This document shows positions 16,063 to 24,007 of a stretch of DNA of 24,040 bases, piece after piece (within the stretch, counting starts at the first letter, position 1; the number at the start of each line of letters is the position of its first letter). The position numbers were made by a program, and so were the translations under genes. This DNA comes from SAR324 cluster bacterium (lineage in GTDB: Bacteria > SAR324 > NAC60-12): NCBI GenBank assembly GCA_022448705.1, contig JAKUUF010000008.1, positions 1-24,040 of the forward strand. The letters are read 5' to 3'. Under the pieces are notes generated by a model. It did not search any database. It worked only from the letters and a program-made list of their open reading frames with translations, and had not been told where the DNA came from.

Positions 16063-17007
16063 ATGGAGCAGAAAAAAATTTGGGCTTTTGGAGGAGGTAA
16101 AGGCGGTGTAGGCAAGAGTTTTGTTGCTGGAAATCTCGGCATTCTGCTGGCTCAAAATGGTCATACTGTTATTCTCGCGGACTTGGATTTGGGTGGAGCA
16201 AACATGCACACCTGGCTTGGTGTAAACAGTCCAACGAAAAGTATTTCTGAGTTTATAGAAAGAGAAGAACAGGACATCAAAAAATTATTGATTCCTACCG
16301 ATATACCCGGTTTGAACCTGCTTAGCGGGGCAAAGGACGGAGTAGAGATTGCAAATATGAAGCATACTCAAAAACGTCGCTTTATTACAGCCTTGAGGCA
16401 ATTGGATGCAGATTATATAGTGATAGATTTAGGTGCAGGGACTGCGTATAATACAATCGATTTTTTCCTGCTGGCCGATTCTCAGGGTTTGATTGTAATA
16501 CCTGAGCCTACTTCAATAGAAAATGCTTATCGTTTTATAAAAAATTCATTTTTCAGACAGGTCTTTCATAACAGCCAAGGATTCGGATTAAAAAATGTTG
16601 TAAATGAAATAATGCGCAAGGATAACCCACACAATGTTAATACACCTAGAGAACTTATTGATTATTTTAACAAACTGGGAGGCAAGGCCACTGTATTTAT
16701 TGAAGAGCAGATCCAATATTTCATGCCAAAATTGATACTTAACCAGGTTCGAACTGAACGTGATCAAATGGTAGGTCCGGCCATGAAAAAAGCATGTTTA
16801 AAATATTTTAATCTGAACGTAAAATTTATAGGCCAGGTAAGTTTTGATGATTCCGTCAGAAAATCTGTCCTGGAACGTCAGCCACTTGCAGTTGCATATT
16901 CTGATTCTGAACCCATGGAGCAGTTGGAGGTGATCCTAACTGATTTACTGAAGGATGAGAAAGAAAATGCCGGTAATAACAGCATTTTATCTCAATTGAC
17001 ACTATGA
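16063..17007 (+). CDS. MinD/ParA-family ATPase (FlhG-like)
   Basis: 314 residues. The deviant Walker A motif is KGGVGKS at 13-19 (with the signature first Lys). The switch I/A' segment is ILADLDLGGANMHTWLG, and Walker B is YIVIDLGAGT. The FlhG/MinD-like ATPases dimerise on ATP and position flagella, pili, secretion systems or division proteins at membranes or poles. No flagellar or min genes are nearby. The C-terminus (EQLEVILTDLLKDEKENAG...) lacks an obvious MinD amphipathic membrane-targeting helix. The stop codon overlaps the ATG of the next gene (ATGA, 17004-17007), so the two are translationally coupled and probably act together. The AACTGGAT leader offers only a weak ribosome site. Confidence 0.88.
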   Translation: MEQKKIWAFGGGKGGVGKSFVAGNLGILLAQNGHTVILADLDLGGANMHTWLGVNSPTKSISEFIEREEQDIKKLLIPTDIPGLNLLSGAKDGVEIANMKHTQKRRFITALRQLDADYIVIDLGAGTAYNTIDFFLLADSQGLIVIPEPTSIENAYRFIKNSFFRQVFHNSQGFGLKNVVNEIMRKDNPHNVNTPRELIDYFNKLGGKATVFIEEQIQYFMPKLILNQVRTERDQMVGPAMKKACLKYFNLNVKFIGQVSFDDSVRKSVLERQPLAVAYSDSEPMEQLEVILTDLLKDEKENAGNNSILSQLTL

Positions 17008-17774
17008 CTAATCACAGCAAAACTTCTGCAAAAATTGAAGAAAATTTATATCAGATTCTTGATGTTCCAAACACTGCTAATTTAGCGGAGATACGCCAAG
17101 CGTATGAAGGAAAACTAGAAGAAACTCATTTGGAAGCATTTGCTGCGTATTCCTTGTTACCCGAAGAAGAAACTGAAGAAAAATTACTTCAGTTCAGTCA
17201 TGCTTATATAACTCTGGCTAACCCGATTGCTCGTGCAAAATACGATGATGAATTAAATCAACCCAACATTCCTGACAAGAAAAAATCTGATTTACCTGAA
17301 GTAAGGGCAAAAAAGGCGAAGGAATCTACCACAAAAATTCCTGAGAAAAATAAATCTGAAGAAAAGGCTAAGGTTTCAAAAAATGAAGCCCAAGTTGTTG
17401 CGGGACAAACACTGAAGGAGAGACAGGATTATTATCTGAAATTGTCAGCAAAAAATGAACATACTGAAGACAGCATTCAGGAATTTTATAATACTCTAAA
17501 AACTGGTGGGAGTGAAATAACCTATAATGGCGCGGTATTGCAGCAAATAAGGAAAATGAAATCTATATCAATAAATGAGCTTGCTCAAATAACATGTATT
17601 CGCGGCGCATACCTCAAGGCTATTGAGGAAGAGGATTTCAGTAAATTCACTTCTGAAATTTATTTAAAAGGTTATTTGCTTTGTTACGCTGAGTCTATGA
17701 ATTTGCCCACTGAAAAGGTCTTAGATGATTACATTCGTGTTTATAAAAATTCTGCGAGGTCTGAAAATGGTTGA
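17004..17774 (+). CDS. J-like domain (no HPD) fused to RodZ-like helix-turn-helix
   Basis: 256 residues. Residues 14-88 follow a J-domain pattern: NLYQILDVPNTANLAEIRQAY at the start and LLQFSHAYITLANPIARAKYDDEL at the end. However, the HPD motif that stimulates Hsp70 is missing, and the loop reads KLEETHLEAFAAY. Residues 90-165 are Lys/Glu-rich and probably flexible. Residues 174-244 match the HTH_25 domain of RodZ: LQQIRKMKSISINELAQIT, the YLKAIEEEDF signature, and the YLKGYLLCYAESMNLP segment. RodZ has a transmembrane helix after this domain; this protein ends shortly after it, with no membrane segment. It is probably a cytoplasmic partner of the MinD-like ATPase through the coupled gene order. 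Function is unknown; the domain calls are by eye. Confidence 0.8.
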   Translation: MTNHSKTSAKIEENLYQILDVPNTANLAEIRQAYEGKLEETHLEAFAAYSLLPEEETEEKLLQFSHAYITLANPIARAKYDDELNQPNIPDKKKSDLPEVRAKKAKESTTKIPEKNKSEEKAKVSKNEAQVVAGQTLKERQDYYLKLSAKNEHTEDSIQEFYNTLKTGGSEITYNGAVLQQIRKMKSISINELAQITCIRGAYLKAIEEEDFSKFTSEIYLKGYLLCYAESMNLPTEKVLDDYIRVYKNSARSENG

Positions 17775-17847
17775 AATGTGGTATGGGGGCATTTTACAAT
17801 TGAAGCCGATTGTATGGGCTGTTGAAATGAAGGCAACCAGGATTTTG

Positions 17848-17864
17848 AAAAAAATCAGAGCCGG
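17848..17864 (-). terminator. T-run after the rnpB P1 arm, probable terminator
   Basis: The 3' arm of P1 (CCGGCTCT) is followed by GA and TTTTTTT on the minus strand. This could stop transcription at the end of rnpB. Confidence 0.45.
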
Positions 17865-18234
17865 AAATAAGCCGGGTTCTGTCCTCACTGATGTGAGCCG
17901 TGATCATTCATCTGGGACTGCCGTTACCGACAGCCTCTAGCGTCCTACCCAACCGCCAGGCGGGCAGCCTGATTGCGGTTCTATTTGGACTTGCAACAGG
18001 TGGGGTTTACACTGCCAGTCCTGTCACCAGGACTGCGGTAGGCTTTTACCCTGCCATTTCACCCTTACCTGTGTTTCCTGAGAAACCATCGGCGGTATGT
18101 TTTCTGCTGCACTATCCATTGGCTCGCACCATCTGGCCGTTAACCAGCACCTTGCCCTATGTTGCCCGGACTTTCCTCCAGTATCCCGGAATCAAAACAA
18201 AACCGGGAAGCCAGCGATCACGTATCCGACTCTG
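17857..18234 (-). ncRNA. rnpB: RNase P RNA (type A)
   Basis: Catalytic RNA of ribonuclease P, which removes tRNA 5' leaders. On the minus strand the 5' conserved block GAGGAAAGTCCGGGC lies at 18178-18164, and the 3' block ACAGAACCCGGCTTA lies at 17882-17868; these pair as P4. Further hallmarks are AGGGTGAAAT, GTAAACCCCACC followed by GCAAG, CGGTAACGGCAGTCCCAGATGAATGA, and flanking helices. The P1 helix closes the molecule: AGAGTCGG (18233-18226) pairs with CCGGCTCT (17864-17857) with one G-U pair. A run of seven T follows P1, so P1 may also serve as the terminator. Size is about 378 nt. Apparent reading frames in this stretch are spurious. Ends are set from P1 and may be off by a few nt. Confidence 0.97.
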
Positions 18235-18296
18235 ATGAATACTAAATTATCAACATTGCAGATAAGATCAAGTGTCCTTATTTATTTCAAACTCTA

Positions 18297-18782
18297 ATGC
18301 AAAATGATATGAAGCATAGCTCTAGACAAGATTTTTTAAAGAGAAAATTAAAAAAAGATGGTAGGCGTTTACGTGGTTTCAGTTTTATTGAAGTCATGGT
18401 TGTAATAATTATCCTCGGGCTTCTTTCCAGTATAGTCGGAGTATATCTTTTTGATTCTGCAGAAAAGGCAAAGGCTGACGCAACTAAAACCCAGATCAGA
18501 GGACTTGAAACCGCACTGGATCTATACCGACTTCATAATTCCCGTTATCCTTCCTCAGAACAGGGTTTAAAGGCCTTGCTGGAGAGACCCGAAGTAGGGT
18601 TGATTCCAAAAAACTGGAATGGCCCTTATTTGCGCGGGAATAATTTACCAGAAGACGGCTGGGACAGTCCTTTCCGCTATATCAGTAAGAATGGGAATGA
18701 GTATGAAATAATTTCACTCGGAGCGGATGGAATTGATGGAGGTGTGGATTTGGATGCAGATATCAGTTCCAGCGATCTCTGA
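18297..18782 (+). CDS. gspG: Type II secretion major pseudopilin GspG
   Basis: 161 residues. The prepilin peptidase site is RRLRG|FSFIEVMVVIIILGLLSS, with Glu at +5 of the mature protein and one hydrophobic N-terminal helix. The GspG-specific C-terminal part is complete: NSRYPSSEQGLKALLERP, then NWNGPYLR, LPEDGWDSPFRYISK, and the calcium-site region SLGADGIDGG. GspG forms the pseudopilus that drives substrates through the GspD secretin. The leader is rather long (about 30 residues); an alternative ATG at 18309 would shorten it by four. There is no clear Shine-Dalgarno sequence. It opens a run of four overlapping pseudopilin genes and is divergent from rnpB. Confidence 0.95.
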   Translation: MQNDMKHSSRQDFLKRKLKKDGRRLRGFSFIEVMVVIIILGLLSSIVGVYLFDSAEKAKADATKTQIRGLETALDLYRLHNSRYPSSEQGLKALLERPEVGLIPKNWNGPYLRGNNLPEDGWDSPFRYISKNGNEYEIISLGADGIDGGVDLDADISSSDL

Positions 18783-19314
18783 AAAAACAGCAAAACAAAA
18801 ATCTTGTGGATCAGGATATGGTTTTACATTTCTTGAAATCCTGGTTGTTTTAACTTTGGCGCTCCTTATTTTGGGGACAGTCCTTCCACAGTTTCTTGCC
18901 TTTTTTTCCAAACCTGTTGAAAAAGAATTTAAGCATCTTAACGCTGTTCTGAAAACACTGAGAAATGATGCAGTGCTCAAAAGCAGTTCTTACTGTCTGC
19001 TGTTTGATTTGAAGTTACAGCAAATGATGACCTCAGAGGAGGTTGATTCAGGGGAATGCAGTGAAGAGTTTTTTGAAAAACCAGATTCTCTCAAGCCTCA
19101 TGAGTTTCCTGAAGATCTCATATTACGTGAGGCTCAATTAGCAGGGTCAAGTAATTTAGTTTCCGGAGCAATTAACGAATTTCTGGAAGTTCACATCAAC
19201 AGTTCCGGATTTGTTTCACCTTTTATGCTTGTGTTCTCGCTACCTGATGTATCAAGATCCTGGATAATTGAAACTAAGGGAATCATGGGGAAACTGCTGA
19301 TACGCCAACAATGA
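18754..19314 (+). CDS. gspH: Type II secretion minor pseudopilin GspH-like
   Basis: 186 residues from the ATG at 18754, chosen because GGAGG (18738-18742) lies 11 nt upstream; an in-frame ATG at 18727 is also possible. The prepilin cleavage motif is GYG|FTFLEILVVLTLALLILG, preceded by a short polar leader with Lys. The rest is a weakly conserved globular domain with FKHLNAVLKTLRNDAVLKSSSYCLLFDLKL, which fits GspH (the small minor pseudopilin between GspG and GspI). It overlaps gspG by 29 bp and gspI by 4 bp. Identity beyond 'type IV pilin-like' relies largely on gene order. Confidence 0.82.
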   Translation: MQISVPAISEKTAKQKSCGSGYGFTFLEILVVLTLALLILGTVLPQFLAFFSKPVEKEFKHLNAVLKTLRNDAVLKSSSYCLLFDLKLQQMMTSEEVDSGECSEEFFEKPDSLKPHEFPEDLILREAQLAGSSNLVSGAINEFLEVHINSSGFVSPFMLVFSLPDVSRSWIIETKGIMGKLLIRQQ

Positions 19315-19730
19315 GCACAGTCAGGATTTACGAGGTTGAAAAAAAAGGGGCAATTCAGAAAAAAGGATTTACGATCCTTGAAGTCTTAATTTCCCTTTCA
19401 ATATTAGTACTCACTTTGATGGCACTTTATCAGTCATTTTCCACTTCAATTTTTATCCTCTCTTCAACAAACAATTTATGGAAAGCCATTTCTTTTGCTC
19501 AGAATGAATTGTTGAAATCAGAACGAGCAACTGTCTCACCTCCTGTTTCCATCAATCAGGGTGAGTTTGAATCTGAAAGTGGAATGAGCGGTTTCCGCTG
19601 GAAGAAATTTGTACGAGATACTAAACCTTTCCCCGGGATAGAGATAAGGCAAATTAATTATCAATTACTTTGGAATGAGGGTAAACACGTCTATACTTAT
19701 GATGCCTACATTTACGTCAAACCCAAATAA
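19311..19730 (+). CDS. gspI: Type II secretion minor pseudopilin GspI
   Basis: 139 residues, normal for GspI. The class III signal peptide ends in KKG|FTILEVLISLSILVLTLMALYQSF, and the globular part keeps the GspI patterns WKAISFAQNELLKSE and the final beta strands (YQLLWNEGKHVYTYDAYIYV). GspI nucleates the pseudopilus tip with GspJ and GspK. The ATG overlaps the gspH stop (ATGA), so coupled translation is likely. The leader has a run of Lys residues before Gly. Confidence 0.88.
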   Translation: MSTVRIYEVEKKGAIQKKGFTILEVLISLSILVLTLMALYQSFSTSIFILSSTNNLWKAISFAQNELLKSERATVSPPVSINQGEFESESGMSGFRWKKFVRDTKPFPGIEIRQINYQLLWNEGKHVYTYDAYIYVKPK

Positions 19731-20496
19731 TGCAAGGCATTTAAATTCTGGTTTTTCAATTTTGGAATTATTAATATCAGTGACTTTACTGGGGCTGGTT
19801 ATGTCTGTGCTTTATGCGGCATTTTTTCAAATTTCAAATTCCTCACTTAAAGTTCAATCAACTCTTGATGCTCGCCAGGAATTACGGCTGCTGATGAAAA
19901 TTGTGCTCGATGACCTGCAGAAAGTAAGATATTTAAAACACTTTGCTGAGTCGGACCAAAGTGAAACTCAACAGAGAGAAACCGGATTGATTGCTGACCG
20001 TAATTTAGGTCCTGAAAACCCCGATACAGGGCAAATTGAGGAAGTAACCAGCATAGATTTTCATACATCCATCAAGTCACGCTTCTTTCCGGAGGAGAAT
20101 TCTCGTGACCCGGAACTGCATGAAGTTGGTTATTCAATGCAGGAAAATCCTGATACAAAAACATGGGATTTTATTCGCCGTGAAGATTTTTATATCGACA
20201 ACAATCTTAGGGAAGGCGGGAAATATCATGTTTTATCTGAGGAAGTAACTAAGTTTGAACTAGAATTTCTGGAAAGTGAGACGGCTCTTGCAGAAGGTGG
20301 TTTCAGGGAGAAATGGACAAAAGTTTGGGATTCTGATGAAAGATTGTGCCATGACTTAAAAGTTAAAGAAAATTTTTGTCTTCCCCGGGCGGTCAGATTA
20401 ACCATGGCACTGAAGGCAAAGGGAGAAAAGACAATTTCTGATACTCAAGTCATCAACCTTTGCCTTCCACCTTGTAATAAGGAATTATTTGATTAA
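19675..20496 (+). CDS. gspJ: Type II secretion minor pseudopilin GspJ-like
   Basis: 273 residues from the longest start; in-frame ATGs at 19699 and 19702 would give a more usual 17-18 residue leader. The cleavage site is NSG|FSILELLISVTLLGLVMSVLY. The globular part has DARQELRLLMKIVLDDLQKV, long loops, and WTKVWDSDERLCHDLK..LPRAVRLTMALKAKG near the end, consistent with GspJ. Paired cysteines occur at LCHD, NFCLP, NLCLPPC. It overlaps gspI by up to 56 bp. No gspK follows: the next gene is on the opposite strand 25 bp away. Confidence 0.85.
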   Translation: MRVNTSILMMPTFTSNPNNARHLNSGFSILELLISVTLLGLVMSVLYAAFFQISNSSLKVQSTLDARQELRLLMKIVLDDLQKVRYLKHFAESDQSETQQRETGLIADRNLGPENPDTGQIEEVTSIDFHTSIKSRFFPEENSRDPELHEVGYSMQENPDTKTWDFIRREDFYIDNNLREGGKYHVLSEEVTKFELEFLESETALAEGGFREKWTKVWDSDERLCHDLKVKENFCLPRAVRLTMALKAKGEKTISDTQVINLCLPPCNKELFD

Positions 20497-20521
20497 GGTC
20501 AAAAGATTTCAATTTAGACAG

Positions 20522-21139
20522 TTATTCATTTATCAGCCAGTCTACAGGTCCTTTGCCATACCTGATAATTTCTGCATCTCCCTGACTGAAATCAATTATT
20601 GTCGAATGTTCCGCAAAAATGGTTCCTCCGTCTACTATAAGATCTACCTGTTTTTTATATTTTTCATGTAATTTGTGAGGGTCATCATATAGTTCTTGTT
20701 CTGACATTCTTAAACTGCTGCTTAGAATGGGATGTCCAAGGGCAGCTACAATTTCGTTTGCTATTGGATGGTCAGGCCAGCGCATTCCAACTGTGCTTCT
20801 AGGTGTCAGCATCATTTTTGGGACAATCTTGGATGCTTTAAAGACAAATGTGTATGGCCCTGGCAATTTGCGTCTGAGCAGTTTAAAAATGTAGGTTGGA
20901 ATGCCTTGAGTGTATTCCTGAACTTCTGTTTGATTTGCACAGATAAAGGTTAAGGGTTTTTTTTGATTGACCTTTTTAATTTTGAGCAGGCGTTTCATTG
21001 CTTTTTTGCTGAAAATGCTGCATCCAAGACCGTAGACTGTGTCGGTGGGATAAATAATAATTCCGTCGTTTTTCAAAACATCTACAACCTTTTTAACACG
21101 AAGTGGATTTGGATTTATCGGATTAATACTTAGTAACAT
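20522..21139 (-). CDS. YciO/YrdC (Sua5-like) family protein
   Basis: 205 residues from the ATG at 21139 (a TTG immediately before it is less likely). Motifs of the YrdC/Sua5 fold are YPTDTVYGLGC, KVNQKKPLTFIC, LRRKLPGPYTFVFKA, STVGMRWPDHP and STIIDFS. The length and the LPGPYTF and QVDLIVDGG segments fit the YciO branch more than TsaC/Sua5. TsaC/Sua5 make threonylcarbamoyl-AMP for the t6A tRNA modification; YciO has related but weaker or different activity. No other yrdC homologue is in the window, so whether this is the main t6A enzyme cannot be judged. It converges on gspJ. A nested inverted repeat lies upstream at 21169-21209. Confidence 0.88.
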   Translation of the reverse strand: MLLSINPINPNPLRVKKVVDVLKNDGIIIYPTDTVYGLGCSIFSKKAMKRLLKIKKVNQKKPLTFICANQTEVQEYTQGIPTYIFKLLRRKLPGPYTFVFKASKIVPKMMLTPRSTVGMRWPDHPIANEIVAALGHPILSSSLRMSEQELYDDPHKLHEKYKKQVDLIVDGGTIFAEHSTIIDFSQGDAEIIRYGKGPVDWLINE

Positions 21140-21363
21140 CAATAAAACTGGAATAGATAAATTTGTTTAATTTTGATGCGCCTCATGTCAGCTGACCTCA
21201 ATCAAAATTCCAAGCGAGCCCTTGTATCAAATTAAGTCCCAACTTAAACGGTCTATAAGTTAAGATTCAAATGAGGACAAAAACTGTTCTTTTTGAGATG
21301 CAGGAGTTAAATTGTAAGACAGTTTTAAATGACTTTGAGCAATTACTATGATTCTTTGCTTTT
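21140..21363. other. Intergenic region with inverted repeats
   Basis: 224 bp between the barrel-protein gene and the YciO-like gene, both leftward. AATTTTGAT (21169-21177) and ATCAAAATT (21201-21209) are perfect 9-bp arms. Between them lies the 10-bp palindrome GTCAGCTGAC (21187-21196). A smaller inverted repeat AACTTA/TAAGTT lies at 21241-21261. No gene is visible. Confidence 0.45.
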
Positions 21364-22617
21364 CTAACTTCCTAGAGTACCTAAAGATAATGGATAGTTG
21401 ATGAATAATGTTGGCGCAATGCCATCATCACCTTTGGCAATATCAAAGCGGTAAATCAAACCTGAAATAATTGCTCGAAAACCTGCCCCAAAGGAAGTCC
21501 TCATATTTTTATGCAATTCAGAGATATCATCAGATACGCTACCTAATTCATAGAAGAACGAGGCTTGAAGAACAGTTCTTACTCCACCCATAATAATCCA
21601 GTTTATTGGAGTCTGTTTTTCCGAAAAATTATGACGATATTCCAAAACATAGTTTGAACTGTTTCCTGCATAGAACCTTCCTTGACTGTAGGCACGCATA
21701 CGGTTAATTCCTCCAAGAGCTGAAGCCTTGCCGAAACGGTTTCTCTTAAGCCAATAGTTGGTTCTCCTCTTTTCGGCATCCCTGCAGGCGTCCGCTTGTA
21801 TTTCCAGGTCACACCCGAGGCCAAATTTATTACTTAACGTATTTTCATCAGTCAATCCATGCTCTGAAATGTAGGACCGTGATTGAAAAGCGTTGATCAA
21901 CAAGGTGTCGGACCCCAAAAATGGAATGTAAGTTGTTAAATTCAGAGAATTAACGTCATAGTCACTCAGTTCGCTGAGGCCGTAATTCGTTGCATTGTGC
22001 AAAAGTTCAAATCGAATCCCTTCACGAGGCTCCAAATGATTGTCGGTCAAATCAATCTGAGTTCCAATGGTGTGGTCTATCCAGGTTCTGGAAGGAGATT
22101 GAATATTTGAAAACTGGTTCTCGTCATTATCAAAAATTTTTGAAATTTTCGCTTCTCCTGTGGAATAACCAATTTGTATTTCAAGATGCTGATTATAAAA
22201 CTGAGATTGAAGGTTGATTGTGGAATTGTTGGTATTTTCAAAAGTCTGATAATAATCGTTCTTACCTGAATGGATTCCCCTGTCGTAGTTGAGTAAGCTG
22301 ATATCCCAGTCATAGTATAAAACCTTGAAGAACACCCTTTCATCAATAATGGGGAATTTTTGAAGTTGAACTACGGTTGCTTCAATATCCCCTTTTGCCA
22401 GAGTTTTGATTAACACAAGGTCTGTGCTTTCATAGAAATTCGAGATCAACCCTGCAATGGGTACAGCACATCCTACTCCTTCTACACAACCTGGGAGTGG
22501 GGCAAACATCCATCCCAGCTCTTTATCTGCTTCTCTTACAGTTCTCTCAGGTGGGAATTCATAAGAAAATGCAATTGAAGGCAGGAACAAACATAAAAGA
22601 AACCAAAATTTTGCCAT
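21364..22617 (-). CDS. POTRA-less Omp85/BamA-type outer-membrane barrel protein
   Basis: 417 residues from ATG 22617, preferred because a signal peptide then starts immediately (MAKFWFLLCLFLPSIAFS, cut before YEF); an upstream ATG at 22701 would bury it behind 28 residues. The mature N-terminus has EADKELGW and a Cys pair (GCVEGVGC). The rest alternates polar and hydrophobic residues in beta strands. LTDNHLEPREGIRFEL matches the Omp85 strand pattern (D.R..P..G). ALGGINRMRAYSQGRFYAGNSSNY aligns with the RGY loop motif, with Ala for Gly. It ends with GDDGIAPTLFINYPLSLGTLGS, a typical last strand region. The mature protein is barrel-sized and shows no POTRA repeats. Substrate or role is unknown; it belongs to the surface antigen (D15/BamA) superfamily. 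Confidence 0.75.
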   Translation of the reverse strand: MAKFWFLLCLFLPSIAFSYEFPPERTVREADKELGWMFAPLPGCVEGVGCAVPIAGLISNFYESTDLVLIKTLAKGDIEATVVQLQKFPIIDERVFFKVLYYDWDISLLNYDRGIHSGKNDYYQTFENTNNSTINLQSQFYNQHLEIQIGYSTGEAKISKIFDNDENQFSNIQSPSRTWIDHTIGTQIDLTDNHLEPREGIRFELLHNATNYGLSELSDYDVNSLNLTTYIPFLGSDTLLINAFQSRSYISEHGLTDENTLSNKFGLGCDLEIQADACRDAEKRRTNYWLKRNRFGKASALGGINRMRAYSQGRFYAGNSSNYVLEYRHNFSEKQTPINWIIMGGVRTVLQASFFYELGSVSDDISELHKNMRTSFGAGFRAIISGLIYRFDIAKGDDGIAPTLFINYPLSLGTLGS

Positions 22618-22738
22618 TCTAATGAATAAATATCTGCCTTTAACCAGGATAAGAGTATTATTTGAAAATGTTGAAAAAAATATTTTGGTACTATTTATCA
22701 TTTATTAACCTCTAACAAATGTTTATTTTATATTGATT

Positions 22739-23776
22739 TCATTTGTCTTTTGGAATGAAAAATTGTGGTCTTCTACCTGCGATGCCGCGTAATAGTCTGC
22801 CTAACAGATCTGCCCCTGTAATGATCCTTTTTTCATTGTTCCAGCATAAAATCAGATCATTATCGATAACATCGTCTTCTGAGTGTTCAGGGTGAACTCG
22901 CAATTTATTGATAACTTCACCAAGTGGAGTTGCTGCATCTGAAACCACTATGGGGCGATGACAGTAGGAATAAGGCCTGAATGGTTCAACACCAAAAAGC
23001 GCATCTCGCAGGAACAGATCTGCATTAAGCACCAATCTGGGGTTCCCGTCCAGTGAAGTCAATATCACCCATTTTTTACCTGAATTCTGAACCTGATTTA
23101 AAAAAGGGTCTTCCGGATTCCTTTGAAATACGGGAAAGACTGGGAGGTCAAATTCGGTTTCCAGCGGGATAATGCTTGCTGGGTCAACCACTTCTCCTTC
23201 GTCCCCAACTGGTAAATCATCAATACTCAAAAAATTAAGCGCGCCTGTGCCTTCAATTTGACTAATATCTGATTCCCGTGATTCCATGTGTTTTTGCAGC
23301 ATTATACGGAAATCTTCCTCTTTGAAGTAAAGTACACCTTCTTTGCCAAGCCATCTGTCCAGCAGCATAGCTGAAGGTTTGCTTACAGGATAAAGAAAAA
23401 ATCTGTAAAATCTAATTACCGGAGAAAGAATTATCCCCATACGAAGCGCATTTCGGGAAAAATACGCTTGTGGCAGGATTTCACCGAATAAAGTGATGCA
23501 TATGGATGAAAAGAAAAAAGCCCAGAGTCCGGCCAGAACTGAATCTGTAAAGAGGGTCAGCAATACGTTTATGCTTACATTTCCCCACAGCAAAGTTGTC
23601 AGAAGCAGGTTTGCGTCTTTTCTTAGCTCCAGTACCTTTAATGCTGCTTTATTCCCAGACTCAACTTCAATTTCAAGCTTTAGCCTGCTTAAGCCAAACA
23701 AACCCAGGGTAAGTCCGGAAAATATTGCAGATTGAGTTAAACAGAAGAAAATGCCAACAAAAAGGGCAAGTTCCAT
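22739..23776 (-). CDS. DUF21/CNNM-family membrane protein (CorB/CorC-like)
   Basis: 345 residues. Residues 1-140 form a DUF21 (CNNM) transmembrane domain: SAIFSGLTLGLFGLSRLKLE with the conserved small-residue pattern, a second helix in LLTTLLWGNVSINVLLTLF, and the GEILPQ motif. Residues 200-335 resemble a degenerate CBS pair (KKWVILTSLDGNPRLVLNADLFLRDAL and DNDLILCWNNEKRIITGADLLGRLLRGI). The CorC_HlyC C-terminal domain is absent. CNNM/CorB proteins are linked to magnesium or cobalt efflux; the exact ion here is unknown. It is 37 bp upstream of the longest frame of the barrel gene on the same strand. The start ATG lacks a visible Shine-Dalgarno sequence. Confidence 0.87.
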   Translation of the reverse strand: MELALFVGIFFCLTQSAIFSGLTLGLFGLSRLKLEIEVESGNKAALKVLELRKDANLLLTTLLWGNVSINVLLTLFTDSVLAGLWAFFFSSICITLFGEILPQAYFSRNALRMGIILSPVIRFYRFFLYPVSKPSAMLLDRWLGKEGVLYFKEEDFRIMLQKHMESRESDISQIEGTGALNFLSIDDLPVGDEGEVVDPASIIPLETEFDLPVFPVFQRNPEDPFLNQVQNSGKKWVILTSLDGNPRLVLNADLFLRDALFGVEPFRPYSYCHRPIVVSDAATPLGEVINKLRVHPEHSEDDVIDNDLILCWNNEKRIITGADLLGRLLRGIAGRRPQFFIPKDK

Positions 23777-24007
23777 GGAATTATTTATAATTATTTACTA
23801 AGTTCGATGAGCATTGGTATTAGCCGAAAATTTTGCTTACTCTAACACTTCTCTTAAAGTTCTCAAGATTATTTCAAAAATCAGCAATGTTTTTTAATAA
23901 AATTTATTAATTAATTGACATTATTTTCTAAAATATTTAGGATTCAGAAATTCGGATAACTGAATGGTGAGATTTCAATTTTTTTATAACTTTAAAATGG
24001 AGTTATT
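23777..24007. other. Intergenic region at the right end
   Basis: 231 bp, AT-rich, no gene seen apart from the start at 24008. It contains the promoter at 23915-23943 and the ribosome site at 23999-24002 for the rightward gene, and must hold the promoter of the leftward DUF21 gene, for which no clear hexamers were found. Confidence 0.5.
23915..23943 (+). promoter_or_regulatory. Sigma-70-like promoter for the right-edge gene
   Basis: Consensus TTGACA (23915-23920), a 17-bp spacer, and TAGGAT (23938-23943). The start of transcription would lie near 23950, leaving a leader of about 55 nt before the ATG at 24008. It is the best -35/-10 pair seen in the window. Confidence 0.6.

Noticed and set aside
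17725..18297. Several plus-strand reading frames (up to 111 codons) between the HTH gene and gspG
   Set aside because: They lie over RNase P RNA on the other strand, and their repetitive, Pro/Thr-rich translations reflect RNA helices rather than protein.
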